Assembly (NCBI RefSeq): GCF_001590835.1
Contig: NZ_LTAQ01000067.1
Coordinates: 99,879-162,827, forward strand
DNA length: 62,949 nucleotides
Reading direction: 5' to 3'
Origin: Bacillus gaemokensis
GTDB taxonomy: Bacteria; Bacillota; Bacilli; Bacillales; Bacillaceae_G
The translations under genes were made by a program, and so were the position numbers. Under the pieces are notes generated by a model. It saw nothing but the letters and a program-made list of their open reading frames with translations. It had not been told where the DNA came from and searched no databases. This document shows, piece after piece, positions 55,853 through 62,949 of the stretch. Numbering within the stretch: position 1 is the first letter of the stretch; the number at the start of each line of letters is the position of its first letter.

Positions 55853-56569
55853 CTAGAAAACATGTGGACAAGTCAATGACTTCCCATTTTGATCAGATGT
55901 AATAGCAATCATATAAGGAACCGCTTTATGTGACCATATTTCAGGTGTAGGGGAATCTTTTACATACTGCGGAGCACACGAATGAAGCATTGGCGTATTG
56001 ATACCTCCACCTGGATCTAGCGCAACTACTGCTATTCCTTTCGGTAACTCCAGTGCCATCGATTTCGTAAGACCTTCAATCGCAAATTTTGAAGCACAAT
56101 ACGGCGCAAGTTCAGCCTCACTAGCTCTTCCCCAGCTAGAACTCATATTTATTATAATGCCTTCCTTATTATCGATCATTTCTGGTACAAATGCCCGTAT
56201 AATATGAACCACCCCATTCACATTAACATTCATGATATTTGTAAATTCTTCTGCTGAAATAGCCCAAAGAGGTGCATTTTTATTAACTAAAGAGGCATTA
56301 TTTATAAGTAGATTGGGAGGTCCATATTTTTGTAGAATATCTCTTGCCCAATTATCAACAGCTTTATGATCGGAAACATCAATTACTTGAAAATCATGTA
56401 ACGCATGAAATTGATCTTCAAGTTGTTTAATTTTATTTTGTGAGCGTCCACATCCAGCTACTGTCCAGCCTAACTCATGAAACCTATCAACCATTGCACG
56501 CCCTAACCCTTGCGTCACTCCAGTAATTACAACAAGCTTTCCAATAGATTTTCTTTCCAAGTCCCTCAT
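55853..56569 (-). CDS. Short-chain dehydrogenase/reductase
   Basis: 238 residues. Glycine motif TGVTQGLGRA, NNAS in place of NNAG, the Ser in INMSSSWGR, and YCASKFAIEG with the catalytic Tyr and Lys. The preference for NADPH is suggested by CGRSQNK after the second strand. The substrate is unknown. Decayed Nudix sequence lies immediately downstream. No operon partner is visible. Confidence 0.88.
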   Translation of the reverse strand: MRDLERKSIGKLVVITGVTQGLGRAMVDRFHELGWTVAGCGRSQNKIKQLEDQFHALHDFQVIDVSDHKAVDNWARDILQKYGPPNLLINNASLVNKNAPLWAISAEEFTNIMNVNVNGVVHIIRAFVPEMIDNKEGIIINMSSSWGRASEAELAPYCASKFAIEGLTKSMALELPKGIAVVALDPGGGINTPMLHSCAPQYVKDSPTPEIWSHKAVPYMIAITSDQNGKSLTCPHVF

Positions 56570-56726
56570 CCTTTCATCATTAGTGTGTAGGAATTCCCTA
56601 TCTTATTTTAAGATATCTTCTATTTTACAGATTACAAATTTCTTTTACCTCTAACTTAAGTATTATTTCATCTCCCTCCTTAGAAGGAATTTTTATTTTG
56701 CTACACAATTTAATATCACCGTATAA

Positions 56727-56762
56727 GAAAAAGCCAACTCAATTTTTTTCGTCGGCTTTTTA
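56727..56762 (-). terminator. Terminator of the lipoprotein gene
   Basis: AAAAAGCCAACT and CGTCGGCTTTTT pair around an AT loop. Confidence 0.75.
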
Positions 56763-56794
56763 TCCCCCTAAATCCCCACAATATCAGCACTATT

Positions 56795-57190
56795 TTACTT
56801 AACTTGTTGATACCTACACAATTTTTCTACATCATTAAAATATACTTCTAACGACTCACCATTACGTTTTATATTTTGCTTCGAAATAAAAGAATTATTA
56901 AAATCAAGCGTATAAGCATTTCCATTTTCTTTATTATATGTACCTTTATATAAATCCTCTTTTATTCTATCATTTGTGTACATTTCTACTAAGTAATTTG
57001 TTATGGTTTCTTTTTTTTCTGTTTTCACGACAGTTTCAAACTTATAATATATAGGACACTTATTTTGTTGTTCTTGAGATAACTCCCATTCACCGTCTAT
57101 TCCTTTATTACCACATGCACTTAATAATAAAACACACCCTATAATATAAATTTTTTTATAAGAAGATAAAACCATTACTTTATTCTTCAA
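56795..57190 (-). CDS. Small lipoprotein, 131 residues
   Basis: The start is taken as the TTG at 57190, eight bases after GGGAG; an ATG five codons later is possible. A longer in-frame version upstream runs through the ribosome site and is rejected. The signal peptide (KNKVMVLSSYKKIYIIGCVL) ends in the lipobox LLSAC, so the mature protein would be anchored through the Cys to the outer face of the membrane. The mature part (GNKGIDGEWELSQEQQNKCP) is a small beta domain with two further cysteines. Function unknown. Confidence 0.75.
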   Translation of the reverse strand: MKNKVMVLSSYKKIYIIGCVLLLSACGNKGIDGEWELSQEQQNKCPIYYKFETVVKTEKKETITNYLVEMYTNDRIKEDLYKGTYNKENGNAYTLDFNNSFISKQNIKRNGESLEVYFNDVEKLCRYQQVK

Positions 57191-57440
57191 TTTCAGCCAC
57201 TCCCTTTTACACAAAGAAACGTTCCAATATAAGAGACAATTGGAAATCATTATATAAAATAACATGCATTTGTGTATTTTGTGTGAATTAACAAAAGTCT
57301 TTGTCATGAGACAAAATCACTTGAAATATATCCAATGTTATCTTTTCATAAAATCCCTCAAAAATTATCAAAATAATAATCCTCACTATATCCCAGACAA
57401 CCTGTATTTCTCCATTTTGAGTAAAACGAGATTCCGAAAA

Positions 57441-57473
57441 AAGTCTACATGTAGACTTATAAACCATATGATA
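57441..57473 (+). promoter_or_regulatory. Sigma-K-like promoter with an 18-bp palindrome over the -35
   Basis: AC at 57447-57448, 16 bases, then CATATGATA at 57465-57473 matches the sigma-K pattern (AC...CATAnnnTA). The -35 lies inside the perfect palindrome AAGTCTACATGTAGACTT (57441-57458), which could be an operator. It would drive the gerPF-like gene late in the mother cell. Confidence 0.55.
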
Positions 57474-57507
57474 ATTTAAATACTTTCTAATAAAGCAGGT
57501 GAAAATT

Positions 57508-57723
57508 ATGCCCTCTGTTGTCGGAAACCTTATCGTCCAAAATAGTAATGGTTCTTTTAACTTAGGCGATTTTTATAATGTATCTCCAAAAGAGAATACG
57601 AAAGCTTATAATGGATCAGGAGCATCAAATGTTGCATTTGTCGTGAATACATTTAACGGTGTCAGCGCAACGAATACATTTGATTCTGATCTTGCAGACC
57701 AAAATCAAGTTGGAACAGCTTGA
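57508..57723 (+). CDS. GerPF-like spore germination protein
   Basis: 71 residues from the ATG after GCAGGTG. MPSVVGNLIVQNSNGSFNLG, then DFYNVSPKENTKAYNGSGAS match the GerPA/GerPF family (MP..VG...I....G...N.GD......K....Y.GSG..N). GerP proteins are made in the mother cell and let germinants pass the spore coat. This is a stand-alone copy, not the gerPABCDEF operon. The putative sigma-K promoter fits the family's timing. Confidence 0.88.
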   Translation: MPSVVGNLIVQNSNGSFNLGDFYNVSPKENTKAYNGSGASNVAFVVNTFNGVSATNTFDSDLADQNQVGTA

Positions 57724-57735
57724 AGCGACATACTA

Positions 57736-57936
57736 TCATAAATTATAAACAGTACCATACGGAATTGTTGAAAAATATATCCCATTTTGTGTAACATACG
57801 TCGGATAATAATATTGTACAGACGGATGATACAGCTGCATATCTTGCACCTGTGCTTGTAACGCTTGCTGAATCGTCTGTACAGTTCCTTGTGCAGCAGA
57901 ATACGTTACAGCAGGCATCCTATTATACAAATCCAT
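57736..57936 (-). CDS. Small protein, 66 residues, probably spore-related
   Basis: MDLYNRMPAVTYSAAQGTVQ is followed by a Gln-rich helix and a Tyr-rich end (QYYYPTYVTQNG). The ribosome site AAAGGAAG is good, and a sigma-K-like promoter lies upstream, so late sporulation expression is likely. It converges with the gerPF-like gene 12 bp away. The family is not recognised. Confidence 0.6.
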   Translation of the reverse strand: MDLYNRMPAVTYSAAQGTVQTIQQALQAQVQDMQLYHPSVQYYYPTYVTQNGIYFSTIPYGTVYNL

Positions 57937-57980
57937 AATTATTCAACTTCCTTTCATGTAAATCGTCGCACACTATTATA

Positions 57981-58008
57981 TATACTATGGATCGTGATTT
58001 TACAACGT
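57981..58008 (-). promoter_or_regulatory. Sigma-K-like promoter of the 66-residue gene
   Basis: On the minus strand AC (58008-58007), 17 bases, and CATAGTATA (57989-57981) fit the AC...CATAnnnTA pattern. The start of transcription would lie about 35-45 bp before the ATG. Confidence 0.5.
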
Positions 58009-58099
58009 TCTAGACTACTTCTCTATCTACTATACATTTTGTCCCCGACAAACAAAATGCACCATAAATTTCTTTCCCCCTCTTCTGTATAAAATTTCA

Positions 58100-58229
58100 A
58101 ATCATGTCCATACTGTAACTAGGCTTTAAATAGCTTGAATCCATTTTTCTCAAGAATGGCCTCTGAATTTTTTGTTTTCTCCCATCTCCCTGGGGCTGAG
58201 CAGTTAGCTTTTGCTAGCTGCTCTTTTTT
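58100..58229 (+). ncRNA. Candidate plus-strand small RNA ending in a strong terminator
   Basis: GAGCAGTTAGC and GCTAGCTGCTC pair around TTTT (58198-58223), followed by TTTTTT. No gene precedes it on the plus strand after 57723, apart from this 130-base non-coding stretch, and the gerPF-like gene is 475 bases away. An independent short transcript is therefore possible. No promoter was assigned with confidence. Confidence 0.35.
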
Positions 58230-58279
58230 AGGGCTTATGTATCAAATAACACTTTTATTTACTAACGATCTTATGCAAT

Positions 58280-58395
58280 AAAAAAAGAGCGCATATTAAT
58301 GCACTCTAAAAAGGTGTGTAGTGGCATTTTTAATGGGTATGAATAGAATATCAGCGATTTAAGCTTGTCCTACACTATAATTATATGCTTGTCTT
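58280..58395 (-). ncRNA. Candidate minus-strand small RNA with terminator
   Basis: GAGTGCAT/ATGCGCTC followed by TTTTTTT (58306-58281) is a strong minus-strand terminator. About 80 bases upstream, TATAAT at 58381-58386 may be a -10. The body shares short segments with the candidate at 55462-55563 (ACAAGC, CATACCCAT versus CATACTCAT), so the two may be related. No good reading frame is present. Confidence 0.4.
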
Positions 58396-58411
58396 TCTCA
58401 AAAAGTGCAAT

Positions 58412-58500
58412 AAAAAAAGCACCTCGCCCAGGTGCAATAAAACACGTAGAGGTAACTAACACGTTAGGAACGACCTTTCTTTACTATTGTATGTTGCTCA
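58412..58500 (-). ncRNA. Second minus-strand terminator unit, candidate small RNA
   Basis: GCACCT-GGGCG-AGGTGC with TTTTTTTA (58435-58412) is a compact terminator. AACGTGTTAG and CTACGTGTT lie upstream. It is immediately upstream of the previous unit on the minus strand. No gene is visible between 57937 and 58684 otherwise. Confidence 0.3.
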
Positions 58501-58684
58501 ATTCGAACTATACCTAAAACATTCTTTATATATGTTTATTGTGTAATTATTTTATAACAAAGAAAAAAGTACCCATTTTATAAATACTTGTTAGTCATAA
58601 CTTTGAAAATGGTATCCTTTTTTAACAACCTCAAATAATCTCCTACCGCACATATTAACCCCTTCAATACACCTGACTTAACCC

Positions 58685-58951
58685 TTACTTATTTTTATCA
58701 ATCTTAAATACAGGTGGAATTGCATCATTACCTTTCATATTTACTTTCACCTCTTCGATGGATGAAATATGTTGAGGGTTTAAAAAAACCGATGTTTCCT
58801 TTTCTGTCTCTAAATTTTTTTGTATAAGATGAATGAATGTGTTGTATAATTCTCCTTCCTTATTTGAAATTTGTTCGCTAATAACCTTAATCGGATTCAA
58901 AGGAATAACATACTCTATGCCGCTATTCATAACAACTTTTGTATAAATCAT
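58685..58951 (-). CDS. Hypothetical protein, 88 residues
   Basis: MIYTKVVMNSGIEYVIPLNP starts a small protein with alternating strands, then a helix (GELYNTFIHLIQKNLETEKE), then a strand SVFLNPQHISSIEEVKV that looks like an SH3- or Hfq-like barrel edge. AAGGGG precedes the ATG. The pattern (residue binding site plus IxxI) is seen in small phage and plasmid proteins of unknown role. Not recognised. Confidence 0.6.
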   Translation of the reverse strand: MIYTKVVMNSGIEYVIPLNPIKVISEQISNKEGELYNTFIHLIQKNLETEKETSVFLNPQHISSIEEVKVNMKGNDAIPPVFKIDKNK

Positions 58952-59039
58952 ATGATAACCCCTTCTTACTTTTTAGTAATTTAAAGTGAACAAGATATAT
59001 ATATTCGTTTAAGGGGAACATCATACTAATCATTTTTAT

Positions 59040-59248
59040 TTAAATAATTCCTAACGCATTAGCTTGTCTATGCTCACTCATACTGCTTTTCTTTTCAGGA
59101 AAATCATCACGTTTCATTATCACTTCACTGTAATCATAGGAATCTTTTACTTTCCCATTTCCTAAATACTTCACCTCAATGATTTCGTGTTGGTCGTTGT
59201 CCGTTCAATTTTCTTATAACGTATCTCATGCTTCTTATCATCTTTCAT
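59040..59248 (-). pseudogene. Frameshifted remnant of an unknown small gene
   Basis: One frame starts at 59248 (MKDDKKHEIRYKKIERTTTN). Another continues as DQHEIIEVKYLGNGKVKDSY, DYSEVIMKRDDFPEKKSSMS and EHRQANALGII to a stop at 59040. A one-base change near 59190-59205 joins them into about 68 codons. The upstream end may also be lost. The family is not recognised. Confidence 0.45.
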
Positions 59249-59474
59249 TTTTTGAAAAAAATCTTTTTATACATGAAATTTCCACTCCAGCCTTTCACAA
59301 TTAAATAAAACAAGTTATATACTTATATTACGAACAAAACTCACTTACATTATGAGAATCTTATTTGTACAAATAATAAGATTCTCTTGTATACAGTTTT
59401 CCCCTTTTCATTTCAAATGTAGTTTCCTTTATCTTGAAGCAAAGTTTTTTTCATATGAAGGCAATACTTAAAAA

Positions 59475-59762
59475 TTACTTTTCCCTTAAATCCATACCAT
59501 TTGACCTACCTAAATGGATTCCTTTAGAATTATTTATTCCTGCATGTTCCCCAATTTTAAAATTTACATATCCCATTGCTTAAGAGGTTCTAAATTCGTA
59601 TTGCGATCAAAATCAACATTTAAGCTGTACGGCTTTTTTTAATCCCACATTATCAAACTTATCCATTCGACTTCCTATAGAAGCGAGTTTCACTATAAAG
59701 TTTGACATATGATCTCTGTCTGTAAACCTACGCTTCTCAGCCGCTAAAGATAATTCGTACAT
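59475..59762 (-). pseudogene. Remnant(s) of small genes with two frameshifts
   Basis: From an ATG at 59762 the frame reads MYELSLAAEKRRFTDRDHMS, NFIVKLASIGSRMDKFDNVG, LKKAVQL. One base less would continue it as NVDFDRNTNLEPLKQWDM. An overlapping frame reads MGYVNFKIGEHAGINNSKGI, HLGRSNGMDLREK to the stop at 59475. Each piece looks like real protein. They may be one broken gene or two. Not recognised. Confidence 0.4.
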
Positions 59763-59777
59763 TATCTTTCTAATAGT

Positions 59778-59804
59778 AAAGCCAACTCATAAGAGTCGGC
59801 TTTA
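59778..59804 (-). terminator. Terminator of the amidase endolysin gene
   Basis: TAAAGCCAACTC and GAGTCGGCTTTA pair around ATAA. Confidence 0.85.
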
Positions 59805-59807
59805 CAT

Positions 59808-60557
59808 TTATTGTCTTACTTCATAGTACCAACCACGTGATTTTAACCATGCTTCAAATTTCGCAAGCGCTTCATCACCTAGTCCACCTGTTACTGCAAA
59901 TGGATTTTCTCCTCGCTTTCCTGGGAACTCAATTTTTGCCCACCAATTGTTGTCTAAGAAAAATTGACCAACTTCAACAACTGCATTTAAACTTAAACCA
60001 CCTGTTACAATATATTTACTTGCTGCCATATCTAAATTCACTCCTGTCACATCTGATACCAGCGCACGAGCCGCTTTATCAGCGTTTTGATTATATTTTT
60101 GCATATCATTCTGATTATCTACGAATAACAGCTCAAAGTAATAATCTGTTTTCGTTTTATTCAACCACCCTAGCTCTGGACGAGATTTTACACCACGCCA
60201 ATTTGTCCCAAATGCGTTTGCTACTATTTTCCCTAAGCGTTCACAGTTTGCTGAACTGCCGTAGCTAGGGTGATATAATACCTCTGTGCCATTTGCAGTA
60301 CCATTGAAAGAATTCAGATGAAAAGTCGCATCAAAGCTACTTTTTACTCGCAAATGATTATTTGCGCAGTTTGTCCATATCGCTGTTTGTGTCGTTCCTA
60401 CGTTGTCCGTACAATCAACTACACTCCAACCTGCTTGTCTAAAATAATGTCCAACACGTTCCACAAAATCACGAGCAACTAATTCTTCTCTTCCATATGA
60501 ACTGCTTGCTCCAGTAACAATACTATTGTGCCCGGCTGAAATTGCTGCAATTGGCAT
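59808..60557 (-). CDS. N-acetylmuramoyl-L-alanine amidase endolysin (Amidase_3) with Amidase02_C domain
   Basis: 249 residues after AAGGAGATGATGAATA. The zinc amidase domain covers about 1-170: His10 in SAGHNS, Glu24/25 after YGR, His80 in TFHLNS, and the catalytic Glu142 in YYFELLFVDN. The C-terminal domain (about 180-249: YIVTGGLSLNAVVEVGQFFL, NNWWAKIEF, VTGGLGDEALAKFEAW, GWYYEVR) is paralogous to the tail of the GH25 lysin at 52646. No signal peptide, holin or phage gene is adjacent. The upstream frame ends inside the start (TAATG), implying former translational coupling. Confidence 0.92.
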   Translation of the reverse strand: MPIAAISAGHNSIVTGASSSYGREELVARDFVERVGHYFRQAGWSVVDCTDNVGTTQTAIWTNCANNHLRVKSSFDATFHLNSFNGTANGTEVLYHPSYGSSANCERLGKIVANAFGTNWRGVKSRPELGWLNKTKTDYYFELLFVDNQNDMQKYNQNADKAARALVSDVTGVNLDMAASKYIVTGGLSLNAVVEVGQFFLDNNWWAKIEFPGKRGENPFAVTGGLGDEALAKFEAWLKSRGWYYEVRQ

Positions 60558-60778
60558 TATTCATCATCTCCTTTTCTATTATTGTATGCAAAACTTGTCT
60601 CATGGTCAGACCAAATACCTAACGTAATTCTATCTTTTAATAAAAAGACAGAGAAACTGTCGCATCCCCACGCCCCAACAGACTCATAAGCAATTAAGCT
60701 ATCGTATGAATCTACTATTTCTTGTGTAATCTCGTATTCTTCGACAATATGATTTCTTAATTCTTCCTCACACTTACC
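60557..60778 (-). pseudogene. Phage-type gene remnant coupled to the amidase gene
   Basis: The frame (73 codons, no usable start, closed by TAA at 60781-60779) reads KCEEELRNHIVEEYEITQEI, VDSYDSLIAYESVGAWGCDS, FSVFLLKDRITLGIWSDHET, SFAYNNRKGDDE and stops inside the amidase start. A second frame upstream (NCKYLLFIGNEKNADTKVSL) may be its other half. The YESVGxWGCDSxSxF pattern recalls small phage proteins. The first 77 bases have a counterpart before the GH25 lysin. The rest of 60779-61068 shows no gene. Confidence 0.5.
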
Positions 60779-61068
60779 TTATTGAGAGATACCTTGGTAT
60801 CAGCGTTTTTCTCATTTCCAATGAATAAAAGGTATTTACAATTTTATACATCAGCTTACGAATGCCATTCTCGATAACAAAACCACATTATTTTCTGTAT
60901 GAACTTCACCTTTCTAACTATCTCTATTTTTTTGCGTGGTGTTCGTTTGTTTTACTAGAGTTAGAATAGGACAAATTCATTAATTCTATTAAAACAAACA
61001 ATTCAACTATCACTTATAATTCATTTATTAATATATCGTATTATAAAAACAGGAAGGAGGCAGTAAAC

Positions 61069-61206
61069 ATGACAAGTTGTATTTTATTTGTAAACGGTCA
61101 GCCTTTTTTAGTTGTTTCAGTTGCTGGAATCGAAGTTCTTAGAATTGAGATTACTCTTGAATTAGCATTAGTTCTACAAGTATTAGGTATTCCGATTTGC
61201 TCGTAA
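61069..61206 (+). CDS. Small hydrophobic protein, 45 residues
   Basis: A strong ribosome site (AGGAAGGAGG) lies before the ATG, and a terminator follows. The protein (MTSCILFVNGQPFLVVSVAG, then IEVLRIEITLELALVLQVLG and IPICS) is hydrophobic with Cys at both ends. It has neither a typical signal peptide nor a single clean membrane span; beta structure or assembly into the spore surface is possible. Not recognised, but the signals make it a real gene. Confidence 0.75.
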   Translation: MTSCILFVNGQPFLVVSVAGIEVLRIEITLELALVLQVLGIPICS

Positions 61207-61225
61207 GTCATTGGTATGAATTTAA

Positions 61226-61250
61226 AAAGAGGGCTTCGGCTCTCTTTTTT
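61226..61250 (+). terminator. Terminator of the 45-residue gene
   Basis: AAAGAGGGC-TTCG-GCTCTCTTTT with a stable TTCG loop. Confidence 0.9.
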
Positions 61251-61458
61251 GTTTCAAATCTCACTCCCTCACCCCTTATCTTTCCTTTACAACAGATTAC
61301 ATGAGCTTATAAATCTATCTGCAGTTTTTTTATCCAAATAAAAAAAGTTTGATTTCAAAGCGATAATTCTCTCCACACACTCGAACTAACTGTAAAAGCC
61401 GTCAATATGTTCTCCATTTTCTTTATATTACTTCTTTTTAGATGTCTGATTGCAAAAT

Positions 61459-61482
61459 AAAAAGCACCCGAATGGATGCTGT
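61459..61482 (-). terminator. Terminator of the minus-strand surface-protein transcript
   Basis: AGCATCC-ATTC-GGGTGCT followed by TTTTATTTT on the minus strand, about 65 bases after the stop at 61547. Confidence 0.75.
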
Positions 61483-61546
61483 AATTTCTATTATTCTTAC
61501 CCTTACATATGGGACAGAAAGTTGTAAGCTAACTTTCTCAACGCTA

Positions 61547-61885
61547 TTATACGAAATTTTTTTTAAGTTCTACTAAAATCACATCCGCCACATCATATAA
61601 ATCAGCTTTTGGTTTTGCATAAATAATTTTCGTAAGACCATATTTGTGTGACTCTTGACCTGCTACTTCAAGGCCAGATGGTATTTTCTCACGCAATTCA
61701 AAGGTAATAATACTGTCACCCGTTTTTATTTCTTTAGCTTTTTGCGGTGGAATATTATCAATTCGAAGTACCTGCTTTTCTTTATCATATCCTGTAACAA
61801 ATCCTAAAAAGGATGGATTATTTGGAAAAGTTATTGCCAAACGATTTGTTCTTTCATCTTTAATAATTATATGTGGATTTATCAT
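61547..61885 (-). CDS. Hypothetical protein, 112 residues, co-transcribed with the SHAEG-repeat protein
   Basis: MINPHIIIKDERTNRLAITF is followed by beta-rich sequence (GFVTGYDKEKQVLRIDNIPP, then SIITFELREKIPSGLEVAGQ) and a C-terminal helix. No signal peptide. It starts 38 bp after the stop of the large repeat protein and shares its terminator, so it may be an accessory or chaperone for that protein. Family not recognised. Confidence 0.65.
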   Translation of the reverse strand: MINPHIIIKDERTNRLAITFPNNPSFLGFVTGYDKEKQVLRIDNIPPQKAKEIKTGDSIITFELREKIPSGLEVAGQESHKYGLTKIIYAKPKADLYDVADVILVELKKNFV

Positions 61886-61923
61886 TTACATAATCCTAGT
61901 TATTAAACTAGCACATTCATTTT

Positions 61924-62949
61924 CTATCGAACTAAAATTAGAATTTGATTTGGTCCCGTACGCTTCATAACACGATATCCATTAGTTGTTGCGGTTGCAA
62001 TCCCTGCATTATTAGGATTACAATATCCCCCAACTTGACAAGTACCATCATCACAAACAAGAAGTTTTCCTACTAAACCAACAGCTACCCATTCAGGTCT
62101 ATTGAGACGTGAACTACAAGATATATTTGGGTCCCATGCTGGATTAATTTTCTTTCTTCTTTCTATACGTTTAGGCACAATTACATTTCCTTCATTATCA
62201 GTTATAGCCGCTATGATGACATCTTCATAAACTTCCCTATTCCACTCATCCAATAAGTATTTACTACACGCTGGATCTTCTGTATCCGCCAATACTCCCG
62301 GGCGAGAACTAGTAATACCTAAAATATAATCGTCATTTTTATTTGCTTTTCGTATTTTATCACTTGCACCAGCAAAGGTAACGAAGTATCCAACATCAAT
62401 TGGTTGACCATCTATCGTTTCAAACATTTCTGCATAGTCACAAGCCCCAGCAGAAGTTATATATCCACTAGCTGTTACCAGACTGTCAAAACAAGCGGAT
62501 CCATCATTTAAAATTTTCGCAACTACACCAGTGGTATCACATTGAAATGAGCCATTTACCAAATACCAAGAAAAAGGAAGGTCTACTGCAGGATTAGGCC
62601 CTCCCAGCTGGCCCATAACATGAACACCCGTTAAACCATTTGCACATGTCGCTAAGCCCTCTGTGTGAGAAAAATCCCCATCAGCTATTGTGAGAATCCC
62701 TTCTGCATGCGAGGCTTCTCCAATGGCCTCAGTACTATCTCCTTCCGCATGCGAAAAATCTCCACTCGCTATTGTTAGAGAACCTTCCGCATGTGAGGCA
62801 AATCCACTGGCCTCGATACTATCTCCTTCCGCATGCGAAAAATCTCCACTCGCTATTGTAAGAACACCTTCTGCATGTGAGGCGAATCCACTCGATTCTG
62901 TACTATCTCCTTCCGCATGCGAAAAATCTCCACTCGCTATTGTTAGAGA
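61924..62949 (-). CDS. SHAEG-repeat protein with C-terminal Peptidase_G2 domain (5' end outside window)
   Basis: The frame is open to the right edge; 341 codons are visible. The first part (62949 to about 62640) is a beta-helix-like repeat, SHAEG every 14 residues or so alternating with ASG/ESSG. It resembles the left-handed head repeats of trimeric adhesins such as YadA. After VMGQLGGPNPAVDLPFSWYL come CDYAEMFETIDG, GYFVTFAG, KIRKANKNDDYILGITSSRP and VGLVGKLLVCDDGTCQVGGY, ending GYRVMKRTGPNQILILV. These match the Peptidase_G2 autoproteolytic chaperone domain of phage appendage proteins. Surface or spore-coat fibre of phage origin is the likely role. Confidence 0.85.
   Translation of the reverse strand, partial: SLTIASGDFSHAEGDSTESSGFASHAEGVLTIASGDFSHAEGDSIEASGFASHAEGSLTIASGDFSHAEGDSTEAIGEASHAEGILTIADGDFSHTEGLATCANGLTGVHVMGQLGGPNPAVDLPFSWYLVNGSFQCDTTGVVAKILNDGSACFDSLVTASGYITSAGACDYAEMFETIDGQPIDVGYFVTFAGASDKIRKANKNDDYILGITSSRPGVLADTEDPACSKYLLDEWNREVYEDVIIAAITDNEGNVIVPKRIERRKKINPAWDPNISCSSRLNRPEWVAVGLVGKLLVCDDGTCQVGGYCNPNNAGIATATTNGYRVMKRTGPNQILILVR
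62640..62949 (-). repeat. Coding repeat array (SHAEG motif), 84-bp higher-order unit
   Basis: The codons for TIASGDFSHAEGDS recur with almost identical DNA at spacings of 84 bases (about 62735, 62819 and 62903), alternating with a more variable half-unit (SSGFASHAEGV/S). The array continues past the right edge. Confidence 0.85.

Noticed and set aside
61380-61440. Short minus-strand frame MENILTAFTVSSSVWRELSL
   Set aside because: Only 20 codons, weak ribosome site, no terminator of its own; not enough to call a gene.
1-62949. tRNA or rRNA genes
   Set aside because: I found no cloverleaf with a TTCRANNC T-loop and no rRNA sequence anywhere in the window.

Overview
The window is chromosomal DNA of a low-GC Gram-positive spore former, almost certainly a member of the Bacillus cereus group. 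Supporting signs are the bacillibactin operon, a GerPF-type spore protein, a KTSC-domain protein, a CxxC_20_CxxC protein, DUF2584, YolD-like and HesB/YneR-type proteins, strong AGGAGG-type ribosome sites, and a spore-surface or phage-like protein with a Peptidase_G2 domain. The species call is inference.

Layout. 1-615: the right end of an IS200/IS605-type element (tnpB 3' end plus a structured right end) carrying two exact 100-bp tandem duplications, 55 bp upstream of an HU gene. 992-16408: a 14-kb siderophore block on the minus strand, dhbA-C-E-B-F, mbtH, an MFS exporter and an Sfp-type phosphopantetheinyl transferase, behind two sigma-A promoters and three Fur boxes; a chorismate-lyase-like gene follows it. 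16.7-28.5 kb: accessory DNA with small membrane proteins, a POT peptide transporter, a LysR gene whose divergent partner is reduced to a stub, asparagine synthetase, a macrolide-type glycosyltransferase, a MerR gene behind a truncated SDR gene, and remnants of an integrated element (Cys-rich VLP protein, broken small gene, integrase tail). 28.5-33 kb: sbcC-sbcD-DUF2584.

33.7-45.6 kb: a catabolic block. 3-Hydroxyisobutyryl-CoA hydrolase (plus strand) and the operon acyl-CoA dehydrogenase-mmsB-mmsA (minus strand) each have a near-consensus sigma-54 promoter with a related TAGACAGTTT element about 40 bp upstream. A CBS-PAS-AAA+-Fis enhancer-binding protein is encoded beside them. Next comes prpC-prpD-prpB. 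Together these would take isobutyryl-CoA from valine through methylmalonate semialdehyde to propionyl-CoA, and then through the 2-methylcitrate cycle to pyruvate and succinate.

46-62.9 kb: HesB-like protein, a frameshifted MFS gene, a class A penicillin-binding protein with a 42-bp coding repeat, many small spore or stress genes, and a stretch of decayed genes. Two stand-alone phage-type endolysins (GH25 and amidase) share the same C-terminal domain and a homologous 5' flank. The window ends inside a large protein with repeated SHAEG motifs and a Peptidase_G2 tail.

Several broken genes differ from an intact frame by one base, often in a homopolymer, and both tandem duplications are exactly 100 bp. 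Draft-assembly or base-calling error should therefore be excluded before these lesions are treated as biology.
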